Positions 22,592-32,932 of a stretch of 64,000 nt of DNA are shown one piece after another. The position numbers and the translations under genes were made by a program. Every line of letters begins with the position of its first letter. Within the stretch, counting starts at the first letter, position 1. Under the pieces are notes generated by a model. That model saw only the letters and a list, made by a program, of their open reading frames with translations. It had not been told where the DNA came from and made no database searches. The stretch comes from Spongilla lacustris (Eukaryota; Porifera; Demospongiae; Spongillida; Spongillidae). The stretch covers positions 620,001 through 684,000 of the forward strand of contig OX442426.1 in the NCBI GenBank assembly GCA_949361645.1. Reading direction: 5' to 3'.

Positions 22592-23559
22592 CTTATACAG
22601 TGCAAAACGACAACCGAAGGACCTGAACTTTGTGTGCAGGTAGGTTATCGGTGGGGGCTCTTAACAGTAGACTAGTATTTGCGCGCAGGACCATGCAAGG
22701 ATAGGATACCTTAGGATACCTTACTGTAATTATGCATGTATGTATTTGGCATGGGACAGTTCAGTTGCACGTCCGAGAAAGTGTCCCTTCTGACCCTTCT
22801 AATTATTATACTATTGCTTCCAGTCAATAGCTCTAAGCACACAATGGCAATTATTATTCTAGCACTATCAATTATCGCATTCATCGCAACAGCAAATGGT
22901 AAGTCTTTTTAATGTAATTATACATTCGCTTCATCCCACGGTGGTCTGCTCTCATTGAACGCGTGGAAACTAAGCCCTACGCCCCGAAAAATTGAAATGG
23001 TTACGTACACCCATAGCAACGAACCTAACAACCGTAGCCTTTTAGAACCAGCTGTGCACGGGGTACATAAAACGTAATCAACACCTAAAAGCCATACTAG
23101 CAGTGATAAACACCTTTGAACTATATTGTAAGCAAAAATCACGTGGCCTGGTGTTGCCAACTGTCGGCTCTGGTACTTCAAACCTATCGACTTACGCACG
23201 GCGATCACCGACTACATGTGTTCAAAAAACTACAACGACGCTCGGTGACTGAATTGGAACATGCCAAAGCTCTCACGGTAAAGTTAGTTGTTTGTACTGT
23301 CGTTTTTTGGTACAGGTTAGTGGCAACGCATTTTCTGAAGTAGATTTCTAGCCTTTGAAAATCCACCATTTTGGTGTCTTTTTGGGGGTGGGGGAATTAA
23401 TATTTGCGCAATGAAGTGGGTTTTAACAGAGCGTTTAAAATATAGCCTTACATTTCTTTTGGTCTAAATTTGACTCCATGCTCGTATGTAAATAGATTGA
23501 GCTTGAACTGAATTATTATTTATTCTTTACTCTCTTGGCTGGAGGGGGTATGGCAGCTA

Positions 23560-23870
23560 CCAATTGTGGCTCAATACTTAGTAAGTTGTTCTTGCACAAT
23601 GCGCATCAGGTTCTGCATGTGGTTGTGGATTGGAGCAAATGTCAAGCCAAGAATTTTGCATGAATTGACTTGGCCCCTGAAAAGGGGGCTGTTTCTCCTT
23701 TGGGGTTATCGCCAACAATTTGGCTGGATATGTGATGCATCCTTTTCTCACCAGCTAGACAGATTCCTGATGATTTGAGCCACCTGAAACACCAGTGAGT
23801 TAGAATTGAGCCTTTGCTGTATGTTGTGACATACCGCCTTAGAAGCCTCAGTGTATTTCAAGGTATGGCA
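23560..23870 (+). pseudogene. Unidentified decayed coding segment
   Basis: One plus frame, ignoring three stops, is protein-like: HQVLHVVVDWSKCQAKNFA, LAPEKGAVSPLGLSPTIWLD, IPDDLSHLKHQ, then YVVTYRLRSLSVFQG. The motif order and amphipathic make-up suggest a once-coding exon ending near the piggyBac insertion. I do not recognise the family. It faces the RAG1-N-like fragment, so a two-gene convergent element is possible. Confidence 0.35.
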
Positions 23871-24129
23871 AGCCCAGCCTTAACCTTTAATCTCCCGTCG
23901 TCCTACGCGTAGGATTAGCGTCCTACGCGTAGGACGTGACTAGATTCTGTATTATAGGTTTTGGAAACAGCTTTTAACGGCATAAATATACTTCAAAATA
24001 TAGTGCAATGGTAATAGAACTGTAATATAATTTTTTCTACTGCTATCATAGCATCTATCATGCAGTCCATCACTTGGTATTTGATGAAATTGACTTTCAC
24101 TGCGGTTTAGTTAAAAATGGCGAAGCCGA

Positions 24130-25135
24130 TTACAGTTGGAACTCAATTGGAACTTGGCTGCAATTGTAAGGAAGAATAAAAACACTTGGAAAGCTTGGAG
24201 TGGTTGAGCAGGTATCTGGCAGAGGCCACAGCAAAAGATTTGTTATAAAATGGAGGGATTCAAGCACTACAACAGAATCAAGCCGGGGTGTTTGTTTACC
24301 TAGCGTTTTTGAAGAGTCAAGGAGGTTTGTAGAGGCAAGGGGTAATAAAAGGCGTACTGAAAGTGAAGAAGAATATATGGACATGCAATCTGCATCTACT
24401 GATGATGATAGCGATGAGGAGAGTGATGAGTCCTGTGCAGAGCAGGTAGAAGAAGTTCCGAGGTTGGTACCGTGCGCTAATTGAGCACCCGCCCCCAGAT
24501 GTTATTCGTATTGTTTTACACTTTTATAGTGATGATACGGCCGTCACTGAAGGTAACAGGCCTACCCTGTCACCTCATGGGCGCCAATGGACACCAAGAA
24601 AAGAGTTGTTAATTGACCCTGGATCAAAACACAATGTCCACAGTGCTAGATTTAGATGGCCAGAAGCTCAAAGGGGAATAGGAACAAAGAAAGAAGTGGA
24701 TTATTTTTATCCTGTTCGAGGAATTGGGAAAACTTTGGAATACACAAACGTGAATATGCTCACACACAGCTATATTCCACTTACCAAAGGTGAATTTTTT
24801 TTTAAAAGTACCTTGGGTTGCGACTTGCGATGGCATGTGAGCCTAAAAGGGGAGCCATCCCTGTGTATTGGGATGAAGGTTTACAGCCTGGCACAATATA
24901 CAGTGGTGCAAGCTTTGGTGAACGCTTTGGGATGTCCAGACATCGATTTGAGAACATTACTCAGTGCCTTTCGTCATCGCCTTGAACTTGTAAAGCACTC
25001 ACCAGCGTATTCTGGTACCAAAGGACGAAAGCAGCGTAAATGCAGAATATACTCTGCTAATACTGTGTTGGTTGCTCAAGAGTGAAAGACAATGACTTAT
25101 ACGGGTGTTGTGAACCAGCAACAAGAGACTGTTTT
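24130..25135 (+). pseudogene. piggyBac transposase (DDE_Tnp_1_7), internally deleted
   Basis: An acidic N-terminal region (24200-24484, DDDSDEESDES) is followed by DYFYPVRG, PLTKGEF and, after a frameshift in a T10 run near 24796, YLGLRLAMACEPKRG, IPVYWDEG and FGERFGMSRHRFENITQCLS. These are the N-terminal piggyBac blocks ('DYF...TN.YA...PLT--E', 'YW', 'FG-RFGMSR-RF--I-R-L'). It then jumps to a GRKQRKCRI / YGC / CF-IH pattern like the C-terminal cysteine-rich domain. The catalytic Asp triad region is missing, so the copy is non-autonomous. Confidence 0.75.
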
Positions 25136-25448
25136 AAAATTCACCTAAAGATGTTAGGGTTTGCATAAAACCTAGCACAAACCAACATTGAAAACATGAT
25201 TGTGTGACTGTACATGTGGTAATTGGCTTCAAGTGGTGTTTTGAAAGTAAAGTATGTATTCAAAATATTGTTGATAAATAAGAAAACATTTCGATACAAA
25301 CATACGTAACATTATACTATTACAATATCAACATAGAGAGATGTCAAACAGTTGCGAATGAGGGTTGCCCCATCATCAAGTTGAAATGCACTTGTCCAAT
25401 GTAGCTAAAACTTGTTGTCCTGTAGAAAAGACTGGGAAGTACACACAT

Positions 25449-26147
25449 AAACTAAATATGCAAATCTCTTTTTGAGATGTGTTTCTTTCTATGGTTGTAC
25501 CACAAATGTTTCATGGAAAATTTCTATGCTGACAATTTATACAGTAGCACACACATCAACCTCCATAAAACATATTTAAAAAGTAACACATGCCATACAT
25601 TTTTCTGTAACTATGAATTTTTTTCCATTATGCATTTTTAAGAACCGCATCTGTTGTTTTAGATAATACGGACCAAGGGTGTGGTATAAAAATAATCTAA
25701 CAATTGGTAAAATAAGTGCATTGGCACATGAAACAATGGTAGATATATGGGTACAAGATAGTATCATTTGAAATTAGGAGAAATTATTGCAATATAAACT
25801 AAATATGCAAATTGCATTGAGACATAAAAATGATGTTTCTTTCTATGGTTGTACCACAAATCTTTCATGAAAATTTTCTATGCTGACAATTTATACAGTA
25901 GCACACACATCAACCTCCATAAAACATATGTAAAAAGTGACACATGTAATACTTTTTTCTGCTACTATGAATTTTTTTACATAATGCATTTTTAAGAACC
26001 GCATCCGTTGTTTTAGATATTATGGACCAAGGGTGTGGTATAAAAATAATCTAACAATAGGTGCATTGGCACATGAAACAATAGTAGAAATATGGGTGCA
26101 AAATAATTTCATTTGAATTTAGGAGAAATGTTTAAATTTTGGTCCTA
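25449..26147. repeat. 349-bp tandem duplication in piggyBac 3' region
   Basis: CTAAATATGCAAAT at about 25450 recurs at 25799, and the following 330 bp (CTTTCTATGGTTGTACCACA, AAGAACCGCATC) repeat with a few per cent divergence. Noncoding. Confidence 0.8.
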
Positions 26148-26374
26148 CGCGTAGGACCATTACCTGGAGAATTAAGGTTAATCGCCGGCAATACATGTAC
26201 CTGAACTTCAGTCCATGATGAGTAGGCAGCTGTAGTTTAGCTCTGGTGACATGCACGAATGTCATTGGCACAAGTGAGTGTATATATTATGTAACCTCTG
26301 TACAAGTCATTGACATTCACTTAACTGCTTCCCCTGTAGCAAGTTGTATGATGGCTTTGTCAGGACTAGCTGGT

Positions 26375-27770
26375 AGAGATTACCCTCTTCAGCAAACCCA
26401 CTGCTTGCTTCTCCTCCTCAGGTGTAAGTGTTGGTGCACACTCATGCTCTTCATAGTCACCATCCTTAATATCCCTGCTGCAGTCTGTATACAGTGCTCC
26501 AGAACATCTGACAGCAGCAGCATTATCACACTTGATGATAGTCTGACTAGGGGATCATCCTGGTGACCGTCCTCTGAGCAGCAGGGGATTTTCCTCTGGG
26601 CAGCAGGGGATCGATCATCCTCTGAGCAGCAGGGGACCATCCTCTGAGTAGCAGGGGATCATCCTCGGAGCAGCAGGGGATCATCCTCTGAGCAGCAGGG
26701 GACCATCCTATGATCAGCAGGGGACCGTCCTCTGAGCAGCATGGGACTGTCCTCTGAGCGGCAGGGGATCATCATCTGAGCAGCAGGAGATCATCCTCGG
26801 AGCAGCAGGGGATCATCCTCTGAGCAGCAGGGGACCATCCTCTGATCAGCAGGGGACCATCCTTTGATCAGCAGGGGACCGTCCTCTGAGCAGCATGGGA
26901 CTGTCCTCTGAGCAGCAGGGGATCATCCTCTGAGCAACAGGGGATCATCCTCTGGGCAGCATGGGACCATCCTCTGAGCAGCTGGGGACCGTCCTCTGAG
27001 CATCAGGGGGCCATCCTCTGAGCAGCATGGGACCATCCTCTGATCAGCAGGGGACCGTCCTCTGAGCAGCATGGTGAGCAGCAGGGGATCATCCTCTGAG
27101 CAGCAGGAGATCATCCTCTGAGTTGCAGTGGATCATCCTCTGATCAGCAGGGAACCATCCTCTGAGCAGCAGGGGACCATCCTCTGGGCAGCATGGGACC
27201 ATCCTCTGGGCAGCATGGGACCATCTCTGAGCAGCAGAGGACCATCCTCTGAGCAGCAGAGGACTATCCGTCCTCTGAGCAGCATGGACGGTTCACAGCA
27301 TCATATGCTGCTATCCACTCCCGGAGGCATTTGAAGCACACCAGTGCACCACACAGCAGCTCCAGTGGCTGTGAGAGGGTGTTGGAGCACAGTGCACACT
27401 TCAGCTCCTTTAGCATTGATAGGTTGTTAGCTCTTGCCAAAGGTGGGCTAGGCTCACTATGGAAAACTAGAGGAGGGGCAATCTTCTCAAGATGACCTCT
27501 TATGATGTCATATGTTTACTTGTTTTGCCACTCAAATAGCATCACTACACATTTGTGATGCACTCACTTTGTGATGGCACAGATGGTTCTCTACATACCC
27601 AGCTTACATTGCATGCAGAACATCTCAGGGTTACATCATCCCCAGATGTGTCAATGCCAAAGCTATTTTCAGCTCAGCTGAGAATGCTATGCACTCAGAG
27701 CTGGTTCTTTACTTTGCCCTGTACTTCGTTAGCCTCTGCCCACACACTCTGCAATGTATGGAAATTGTAA
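26375..27770 (-). pseudogene. RAG1 N-terminal-like (N-RAG type) RING protein, decayed
   Basis: Read on minus: a CRVCGQRL knuckle (27753-27730), then IDTSGDDVTLRCSACNV (27656-27601) aligning with the 'F-IDV-GD-----FC--C' block of RAG1. Next is ARANNLSMLKELKCALCSNT followed by LELLCGALVCFKCLREWI, a C3HC4-like RING in which Ala replaces the usual His (27408-27300). A 22-bp minisatellite (26563-27290) has expanded inside the following coding region. Beyond it lie SRDIKDGDYEEHEC and LTPEEEKQAVGLLKRV, a second zinc finger and linker. Stops and frame changes separate the blocks. RAG1's N-terminal zinc region and the mollusc N-RAG-TP elements share this order; no DDE core is present. The family call is from memory of the motifs. 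Confidence 0.6.
26563..27290. repeat. 22-bp minisatellite, about 33 copies
   Basis: Units of GAGCAGCAGGGGATCATCCT type with GGACC/GGATC and CATGG/CAGGG variants. The minus-strand translation is a CCSEDDPLLL period. It lies within the RAG1-N-like coding fragment. Confidence 0.95.
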
Positions 27771-29037
27771 TCCATACCTATAATGTATAGGGCAAAACCA
27801 CAATGTTCGTCGATTATTCATGCAATACGCTCAGCTTGTTCGTGGTGACAGAAAATGCGTTGCCACTTCAGGTTAGTAAATTCTGGTAGCCACATGCCTC
27901 CTGAGCATCGCTGTAGTACTCATACCTTCCAGTTCAGTCACCAAAGGCTACGTCGTCGCATTTAGTAACGCCCTCCTTCTAAATACGTATCGCGTGACCT
28001 TGCTAAACGGTATGCGCATGCTATCTATGTGGAATTTCAATTGTGCGCATTGACTGGATATGACAGAAAAAGGAATGCAGTGTTTGAGTTCGTTTTCACT
28101 TTTTGATTTGCTAGTTCTGGTGAGTTATGGTTTGCTTTTAAACATCAGATGTCTATAATGAGCCATCAGTTAAGAAATATATGGTAATACCGTAAATGAT
28201 CTAATTATTGACTTAGTTTCCAGCCGCATACAACCGTGCCGGATATCCATGCATATGCCGCGCGCCGCCACTGATTCACAGCCGGTGATATTTCAAACAA
28301 TACCTACCACGATTGTTCACATGCTTGGAACGAGGGACAGAGAGAGTCTGGAGTCTACTCTATCAAGCTATCTGCAGCCTCACAACAGTTTGATGTCTTC
28401 TGCATGTAGAATGACTCCCACAGGAGGGTTTACTGTCATACAAAGAAGGATGGATGGGTCGGTGAACTTTGATAGGATTTGGAGTGATTACAAGACTGGT
28501 TTTGGCTCTCTTGAGGTATGCACAAGTCACAGTGTGTTCAAGGGTACTGCATGGGTACAATCATTCACTGCAAATGTTTTGTCCACACAGGGTGAGCATT
28601 GGTTAGGATTGGACACAATTCATCTACTAACGCAGTCCGGTTACAATCCTAAAGGAGTTGGGTTAAGAGTGGATCTGGGAGACTTCAAAGGAGTCTTCAA
28701 ATATGCAAATTACAGCTTCTTTGTGGTGCTAACTGAAGACCTAAACTACACCATGTTACTCAACGGATTCAATGGTACAGCAGGGGACTCTCTTGGGGAC
28801 CACAACTCCATGCAGTTTAGCACCAAGGACCGTGATAATGATTTGCTGCCCTTTAAGAACTGTGCCAGAGACCTAAAAGGAGGGTGGTGGTTCACAGGGT
28901 GCTACTCTTCACTCCTCAATGGACCCTACGCACCTCTCCAAGACCCTTCCAATCCTATCGCGATATCTTGGAGGCAGTTCAATTACAACCAAAGTTCCAT
29001 GCGTTGGACTGAAATGATGCTGTACTCCAATGCCTGA

Positions 29038-29345
29038 ACATTGATAACCACAATCACATCTAATCACTTATCACACTAATAGTTGTTCATTACTGGTTTA
29101 TTATTTATATGCATCTTATCATTTGTTGTAATTAAAAATTATACTGGATTGATAATTGCAAATGCATTCCATTTCAGAACAATGTATTACAATATTTTAG
29201 CTGGTGATTAGCCCCATGCATGAAAAGATGGGGAGAATTCAAAAGACTGAATGAATGCATGCAAGTGGATTTTAAGCCCAAATAGTTCTTGACATGGCTC
29301 ATTTGAGACATCTTAAAACTAATCTGTCTGTAGGAATGGTTGCAT
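29038..29345 (+). repeat. Downstream flank of gene F/C
   Basis: Matches 18853-19130 with small indels, including a CATG insertion (CCCCATGCATGAAAAG against CCCCATGAAAAG). Similarity ends near 29345, where the 18-bp minisatellite module begins. Confidence 0.85.
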
Positions 29346-29359
29346 AGCCTTAGGACATT

Positions 29360-29850
29360 TGCAGAGCTAAGCTTACTGAGGTCAGGTACTCCTGCATCAG
29401 GGGCCTGATGATGGCCTCTGAGGGGTGGGTCACTTCTGAGGGATGGGTCACCTCTGATGGGTGGGTCACCTCTGAGGGGTGGGTCACCTCTGACGGTGGA
29501 TCACCTCTGGGGGTGAGTCACCTCTGAGGGGTGGGTCATCTCTGAGGGGTGGGTCACCTCTGAGGGGTGGGTCACCTCTGAGGGGTGGGTCACCTCTGAC
29601 GGGTGGGTCACCTCTGAGGGGTGGGTCACCTGTGAGGGTGGATCACCTCTGGGGGTGGGTCACCTCTGAGGGGTGGGTCATCTCTGAGGGGTGGGTCACC
29701 TCTGAGGGGTGGGTCACCTCTGAGGGGTGGGTCACCTCTGAGGGGTGGGTCACCTCTGAGGGGTGGGTCACCTCTGAGGGGTGGGTCACCTCTGATGGGT
29801 GGATCACCTCTGAGGGTGGATCACCTCTGAGGAGTGGGTCACCGGTCATC
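29360..29850 (+). repeat. 18-bp minisatellite module, copy 1
   Basis: CTAAGCTTACTGAGGTCAGG and CTCCTGCATCAGGGGCCTGA lead into about 24 units of GGGTCACCTCTGAGGGGT. The same leader and unit are at 42940-43375. Confidence 0.95.
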
Positions 29851-30210
29851 TCTGGGTCATACCAACTCAACTTCTTCACGATATGTAATAAAATTATACC
29901 ACGTGTTCTTGATAGCGGTACAATAAATGGTTAATATACACATTACAGTGTTGTACTCATGTAAACACCAATATTGCAAGAGGGAGGGGTGGGGGTCGAG
30001 TTTGAATGACTCCGCCTCCCCAAAACGAGGTCACCATCACTTAAAATACTAATCCACCCATATGATTAAAAACAAACGTGTATGCATTCTAGCATATATG
30101 ACACGAAAGATCACCTTTAAAATGTGCATCACAGAGGCTCAAGGGGAATACTATCGGTTGATTTATGTATTGAATATACAATTATTTATAGTGTTACAGG
30201 ACACAACATT
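29851..30210. other. No recognisable gene
   Basis: AT-rich spacer; GGTGGGGGTCGAGTTTGAAT and AACGAGGTCACCATCACTT near 29985-30030 echo 8028-8045. Confidence 0.4.
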
Positions 30211-30211
30211 A

Positions 30212-30600
30212 TTATATTATGGTTAGTTCATGGGCTTGGAATCCTCTGTTAAGAATTGCCCTGACATTTGCTCTAACAAGGGTCAGGTTCAGCCTCCCAT
30301 ATAAAGCTGCGATGGCTATGGACTTTGGGCAGTTCTGCCTTAACGCCCACTTATCCTCTGTACCCCAAAAAACATATACCAGTTCAGCACATTTGGTGTC
30401 ATTGGACCTATGATTGCGTTCCTCAGCGACAGAAGAGTTAGAAACTAGCGATGAAATGACAGTGAATTTGAATGCAGTTAGCATCCACTCCCTACAGCTA
30501 CCTGAACACCTACACAGGCTCTCCACAAAAGCATCCCACAGCCTGTTATGGTGGGTGACCACATCACCTGCGTCCTTGCAAGTCAAACCAATGGACCAGT
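30212..30600 (-). pseudogene. C-terminal fragment of a non-LTR RT polyprotein
   Basis: The minus strand gives GDVVTHHNRLWDAFVESLCR, VAEERNHRSNDTKCAEL, KSIAIAALYGRLNLTLVRAN and VRAILNRG. This is the 'H-N-LRD-FVE-C', 'A---AE-RKH--ND-KC-ELGW' and 'LYG-LNLTLVRANARAIL-R' sequence of the retrotransposon class whose RT palm is at 46 kb. The segment between the second and third blocks is scrambled by frameshifts. Confidence 0.7.
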
Positions 30601-30664
30601 TGGGACCGCAAGCTGCTATATGCTGGTACCAGTATCGTCAACATGCAATTACTGAGGAGTGACT

Positions 30665-30860
30665 AATAATGGTCCTGTGGCAATAATCTGTAATGGTCAT
30701 GTGACCTAGCTGTAATGGTCATGTGACCTAGCTGTAATGGTCATGTGACCTAGCTGTAATGGTCATGTGACCTAGCTGGTCATGTCTGATGACCCCATTG
30801 AGTCTGATATTTAGTTGGTGCTCACATAGTTGACTTGTCACCAAGAAGGCCATCATGCAC
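30665..30860 (+). repeat. Dispersed repeat with 22-bp GTCATGTGACCTAG units, copy 2
   Basis: Five to six 22-bp units, then GTTGGTGCTCACATAGTTG and GTCACCAAGAAGGCC, as at 9890-10095. Confidence 0.85.
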
Positions 30861-30964
30861 ATGCATACAAGTACAGGCATTTCTTAGTATCTCTATCTCC
30901 ACAAAGATACACCACAACCTCCACATATCTCCTCACAACACATCCACACTGTTACATACACGAA

Positions 30965-31350
30965 ATTCTATGGCCTATGCTGGTTGCCAAGGTGATAAAC
31001 AAGCATATCTCCCTCTATGGCCACTCAAATGAACATCACAGCTGTGATCACACATAGTGCAAGATGAGCCAGCGAGGAAGAATGGTTCAATTAATTGTCC
31101 CAAGTCCACAACAATGGATGCACCAACAACTGCAAGCTCTGGGCAAGGGCACACCCCCAGCACATCAGTGTTACATGAAAGCATGCCTCATTAACAATGA
31201 TGCATAACAGATCAACTCTGAAAATGATCTCCTCCTAACAATGGCATTAACCTATACCCTCAGATAATGCCTTCTTAGGTAAAATATCCCCCCCCCCCCC
31301 CTCCACTTGTTGAAATATGTGGGGGGGGGGGGGGGGGGGGGGGGGGGGCC
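30965..31350 (-). repeat. Dispersed repeat, about 240 bp, copy 3, with G/C homopolymers
   Basis: Inverse of 10180-10503, including the flanking AAATATCCCCCCC and a G run of about 30 at 31321-31348. Confidence 0.8.
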
Positions 31351-31639
31351 TTAATAATTACATGCCACCACTCCAACGTATATCGGTAGATCAAACAATG
31401 AATTCATGTATTTCGTACTTGTATAAATATTGTTATTAAACCATATAAGGACCTGCGGAAGTTAGTATTACTAAGGTCTAATATCGTATTTTCAGGTATG
31501 AAAGTGAAAATTACATTACCCATGGGAAATTGGACTTGGAGTGGGGTGGGGTGGGGTGGGAAAGAAATTTGACAAACCATGAAGCCATACTGTATCAACA
31601 GCATGACTTACCTTCCGTGGAAATGCCCAGGTTATACAC

Positions 31640-31945
31640 CTCCTGTTGGGAGCTGCTAGCAGTATGCTTACCTTCCTCCTCTCCCTCCTCCCCTCACCTT
31701 CCTCCTCTCCCTCCTCCTCTGCATCCTCCCCTCACCTTAGCAACACATTGCTCCTGCTGGTGTGTGAAGATGGTTGGCTGGTGTGTGAAGATGGTTGGCT
31801 GGTGTGTGAAGATGGTTGGCTGGTGTGTGAAGATGGTTGGCTGGTGTGTGAAGATGGTTGGCTGGTGTGTGAAGATGGTTGGCTGGTGTGTGAAGATGGT
31901 TGGCTCGTGTGTGAAGATGGTTGGCTGGTGTGTGAAGCCTGATAA
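31640..31945. repeat. Polypyrimidine tract plus 20-bp minisatellite
   Basis: CTTCCTCCTCTCCCTCCTCC (31672-31738) followed by about 9 units of GTGTGAAGATGGTTGGCTGG (31759-31938). A single-copy precursor is visible in the B flank (complement at 20102-20125), and 4-5 copies occur at 35393-35485. Confidence 0.95.
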
Positions 31946-32930
31946 AATGGCTGTCTTCAGCAGTGTTGAGGGTGAGCTGTGTGCATAAGAAGGTTGATAG
32001 ATGGCAAAGCTTGAGAAAGTCAAGGTATATCATTGCTCTATCTTAATGCTGCATTACTACAAAAACTACCACAGATTTGTGCACGCATGAGACGTGATAA
32101 AATGTCCATTATTTTACATATCACTGCACGTATCATTCTACCTCACACACAAATATGATCGCGAAATTTATAGACCTTATCTGTTAGTGCAGCGCAACTC
32201 ACAGGTCTAGAAATAGATCATCTCACTGCTGTGAGGGGAGCTGTCAACTGCGTTTACAGTAGTTGTGGTCGTTAAGGTAACGTAAGAAGGTACAGGTTGC
32301 CTCACCTCATCAGCTGTGCACTGGCAGAGGATATCCACTCACTCAATCAACCTACTGCACATAGTTTATTGGCTGTGTGATCATAGCTACTATGCCTGTA
32401 TAATATTGATACATCTGGTGATTGCATGTATTCTATAATGGAGGGCAGTATATAGTTCAATGTGCTTAGCTTGGGGCAATTCAAACATCTCCCTATAGTG
32501 AGCATCCATATTGCCTATCAAAGGAAAGTCATTTTAATACTGATGTAAGTTGCATGGAGGTGTTCAGCTTCAACCTTCGTGGGTTTCTAGGGGAGCAGAA
32601 TACTTAATTCATTATAAAGTGAGGCTGAACAACCATTCCTACTGATAGATTAGTTTTAAAACTTGATTAAGATGTCTCAAATGAGCCATGTCAAAAACCA
32701 TTTGGGCTTTAGAATCCACTTGCATGCATTCATTCAGTCTTTTGAATTCTCCCATCTTTCATGGGCTAATCACCAGCTAAAACATTGTAATACATTGTTC
32801 TGAAATGGAATGCATTTGCAATTATCAATCCAGTATAATTTTTAATTGCAACAAATGATAAGATGCATATAAATAATAAATCAGTAATGAACAAACAACT
32901 ATTAGTGTAGATGTGATTGTGGTTATCAAT
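31946..32930 (-). repeat. FReD duplicon: downstream flank of gene D
   Basis: Homologous to 11700-12540 and 35800-36910. No gene. Confidence 0.85.
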
Positions 32931-32932
32931 GT

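Larger units (their letters stand above)
23880..26181 (+). mobile_element. piggyBac element, TTAA target duplication
   Basis: TTAA at 23880-23883 and 26178-26181 bound terminal repeats CCTTTAATCTCC (left) and GGAGAATTAAGG (right). Subterminal palindromes CCTACGCGTAGG occur twice on the left (23902-23913, 23922-23933) and once on the right (26144-26155). It carries a truncated transposase (24130-25135) and a 349-bp tandem duplication (25449-26147). It is nested inside the CACGGT-ended element. Confidence 0.85.
22937..28248. mobile_element. Inserted element with CACGGT termini and RAG1-N-like gene remnant
   Basis: Interrupts FReD intron 1. The left end reads CACGGTGGTC; the right end (outward) reads CACGGTTGTA at 28238, and both ends share GGAAACTAAG 15-30 bp inside. 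Six extra bases then precede ATCC (28245-28248), which repeats the ATCC before the left end, so the target duplication may be 4-5 bp. Further imperfect inverted matches (GGTGACTGAA...GGAA, GTGGCAACGCATTTTCTG) occur at 23245-23340 and 27848-27950. It contains a piggyBac element (23880-26181), a RAG1-N-like fragment on minus (26375-27770) and a coding relic on plus (23560-23870). Confidence 0.6.
22844..29037 (+). pseudogene. Fibrinogen-related domain gene F/C, interrupted and frameshifted
   Basis: Exon 1 is 22844-22898 (MAIIILALSIIAFIATAN), exon 2 is 28282-28515, exon 3 is 28591-29037. Intron 1 should be about 82 bp but is 5383 bp because of an insertion at 22937-28248: its left half matches gene B up to TCATCC and its right half resumes at ATGCATATGCCGCG. 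Exon 2 carries a 4-bp CATG insertion (28403-28406, TTCTG|CATG|TAGAATG) that creates TAG and shifts the frame. Intron 2 is 75 nt, open in frame. Exon 3 is intact (447 nt) and close to A. With the MITE at its start site this looks like a pseudogene. The 262-codon frame from 28249 starts in the wrong frame and is not its product. Confidence 0.85.

Noticed and set aside
25576..25767. 63-codon minus frame in the piggyBac 3' region
   Set aside because: The tandem duplicate at about 25925-26115 does not keep the same clean frame and no domain is visible.
22937..28248. Full RAG transposon
   Set aside because: No DDE catalytic core or RAG2-like Kelch segment is visible; only the N-terminal zinc region resembles RAG1.
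28249..29037. 262-codon frame over gene F/C
   Set aside because: Its first part is in the wrong FReD frame and enters the right frame only through the 4-bp insertion; it lacks a signal peptide.
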